DNA of 6,876 nucleotides from assembly GCA_017860075.1 (NCBI GenBank), contig JAFNAH010000147.1:1-6876 (forward strand), given 5' to 3'. Positions 6,310 to 6,876 of this stretch are shown one piece after another. Positions within the stretch are counted from its first letter, which is position 1. Every line of letters begins with the position of its first letter. Position numbers and translations under genes: made by a program. The notes beneath the pieces were generated by a model. It had not been told where the DNA came from. It saw only the letters and a program-made list of their open reading frames with translations, and did not search any database. Source of the DNA: Acidobacteriota bacterium (GTDB taxonomy: Bacteria > Acidobacteriota > UBA6911).

Positions 6310-6388
6310 GGGGTCAGACCCCAAATATGCAAAATTGGAATTTCAGGGTCTGACCCTGTAATTCCAATTTTGGGGGCGAGGGGGTCAG
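6310..6388. repeat. REP-like palindrome cluster between convergent genes
   Basis: The cluster contains GGGGTCAGACCCC (6310-6322, six-base arms around a central A), a large inverted repeat at 6330-6372 whose centre is CAGGGTCTGACCCTG (6344-6358), and a further GGGGTCAG at 6381-6388 that overlaps the stop codon of the opposing gene. CCCCAAA at 6319-6325 and TTTGGGG at 6369-6375 add an outer complementary pair, so the palindromes are nested. The family resemblance is to extragenic palindromes spread by RAYT-type transposases or to short non-autonomous elements. No transposase is present here, so this assignment is inference. Confidence 0.7.
6330..6372. terminator. Long inverted repeat, possible bidirectional terminator
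   Basis: Bases 6330-6350 pair with 6352-6372 in 20 of 21 positions; the only mismatch is T6343 against T6359, and T6351 is the centre. The top of the stem is GC-rich (CAGGGTC/GACCCTG) and the base is AT-rich (AAAATTGGAAT/ATTCCAATTTT). It sits 27 bases past the GH9 stop and 12 bases past the stop of the convergent gene. It therefore would form in both transcripts and could end or stabilise both. The T run is only four bases and lies inside the stem, so it is not a textbook intrinsic terminator. Confidence 0.55.
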
Positions 6389-6876
6389 TAGGGTTCCGCC
6401 CTTTCCTCGCAGGAGATGTCGAGCGACGCGAGTTCGTTCAGTACCGGGTTGTAGATGTCTGGTGCGACCGGCCTGAGCACCCCGACGGCTTGGATCCTGC
6501 CCGTCAGGATCATGTGTACGCCAATTGCCGCCGGCAGAGAGACCGTCCGCGACATTGACGAATCGCCACTGGGAATGCCGTAATCGATCATCTGGGAGAT
6601 GATCCGTTCCCGCTTGCCGCCCGGGAACTCGGCCCTGAAGTCATGAAACAGGACGATCATATCCCGCTCCCCGGCGCGGAAAGAGAGCTTCTCGTACATC
6701 AGTTCACCCATTGCATCGAGAGGGCTGATGCGTTCAACCGCAAACTCCCGATCGGAGAACATGCCCAACCACTCGAGGTTGTGGATCGGGAGAGCCTCTC
6801 TCGGGATGCCCAGCTTTCTGGCCGTGGCGGCGCGAATGTCCTCATCGGGTGAAGCCCCGACAACCTCCTGCATCAG
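6385..6876 (-). CDS. Saccharopine dehydrogenase family protein, C-terminal part (runs off right edge)
   Basis: The minus-strand frame is open from the right edge (codon CTG at 6876-6874, then an internal ATG) to a TGA at 6387-6385, giving 163 visible residues. Motifs typical of the C-terminal domain of saccharopine dehydrogenase (LYS9-type) are clear: IHNLEWLGMFSD, MYEKLSFRAGERDMIVLFHD, a DYGIPSGDSSMSRTVSLPAA stretch, and GVLRPVAPDIYNPVLNELASL. Family members are usually about 400-450 residues, so the NAD(P)-binding Rossmann domain and the true start lie beyond the window. The enzyme class interconverts saccharopine with glutamate and aminoadipate semialdehyde in lysine metabolism, though bacterial homologues can act on related amino-acid adducts. 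It is cytoplasmic, converges on the GH9 gene and has no evident link with the secreted hydrolases. Confidence 0.9.
   Translation of the reverse strand: MMQEVVGASPDEDIRAATARKLGIPREALPIHNLEWLGMFSDREFAVERISPLDAMGELMYEKLSFRAGERDMIVLFHDFRAEFPGGKRERIISQMIDYGIPSGDSSMSRTVSLPAAIGVHMILTGRIQAVGVLRPVAPDIYNPVLNELASLDISCEERAEPY

Noticed and set aside
6643..6852. A 69-codon plus-strand frame opposite the saccharopine dehydrogenase fragment.
   Set aside because: It is antisense to strongly recognisable saccharopine dehydrogenase motifs and has no features of its own.

Overview
The window reads as a GC-rich bacterial chromosomal segment, probably Gram-negative. Gene content suggests an environmental polysaccharide degrader, with Acidobacteriota or a similar soil or sediment lineage as my best guess. 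That guess rests on the style of the GH9 enzyme, the CocE/NonD hydrolase subtype and the GGGGTCAGACCCC-type palindromes; no marker gene is present to fix the taxonomy.

Layout, left to right. Positions 1-181 hold the last 59 codons of a small integral membrane protein of an uncharacterised family. Three + strand genes follow, closely spaced (gaps of 43, 21 and 54 bases counting from the membrane gene), each with a Shine-Dalgarno sequence and each encoding an N-terminal signal peptide: a right-handed parallel beta-helix protein (225-1823), a CocE/NonD (peptidase S15-like) alpha/beta hydrolase with a TTG start (1845-3740), and a multidomain glycoside hydrolase family 9 enzyme (3795-6302). On the opposite strand, converging on the GH9 gene, is the C-terminal third of a saccharopine dehydrogenase-family protein (6385-6876), which runs off the right edge.

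The three exported proteins look like a co-transcribed set for attacking an extracellular glycan. GH9 would cleave a beta-linked backbone, the alpha/beta hydrolase would remove an ester or amide substituent, and the beta-helix protein would bind or cleave a polysaccharide. No transporter or regulator lies inside the window, so the substrate is unknown.

The 82-base gap between the convergent GH9 and saccharopine dehydrogenase genes is filled by REP-like palindromes built on GGGTCAG/CTGACCC, including a 21-base-arm inverted repeat that could be a bidirectional terminator. A diverged copy of the same kind of sequence forms the 3' end of the left-hand membrane gene. It matches the 3' end of the GH9 gene in inverted orientation (14 of 17 bases), so the three-gene block lies between two inverted copies. 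The beta-helix gene also carries a nearly perfect 21-base in-frame tandem duplication. I see no CRISPR array, tRNA, rRNA or transposase gene.
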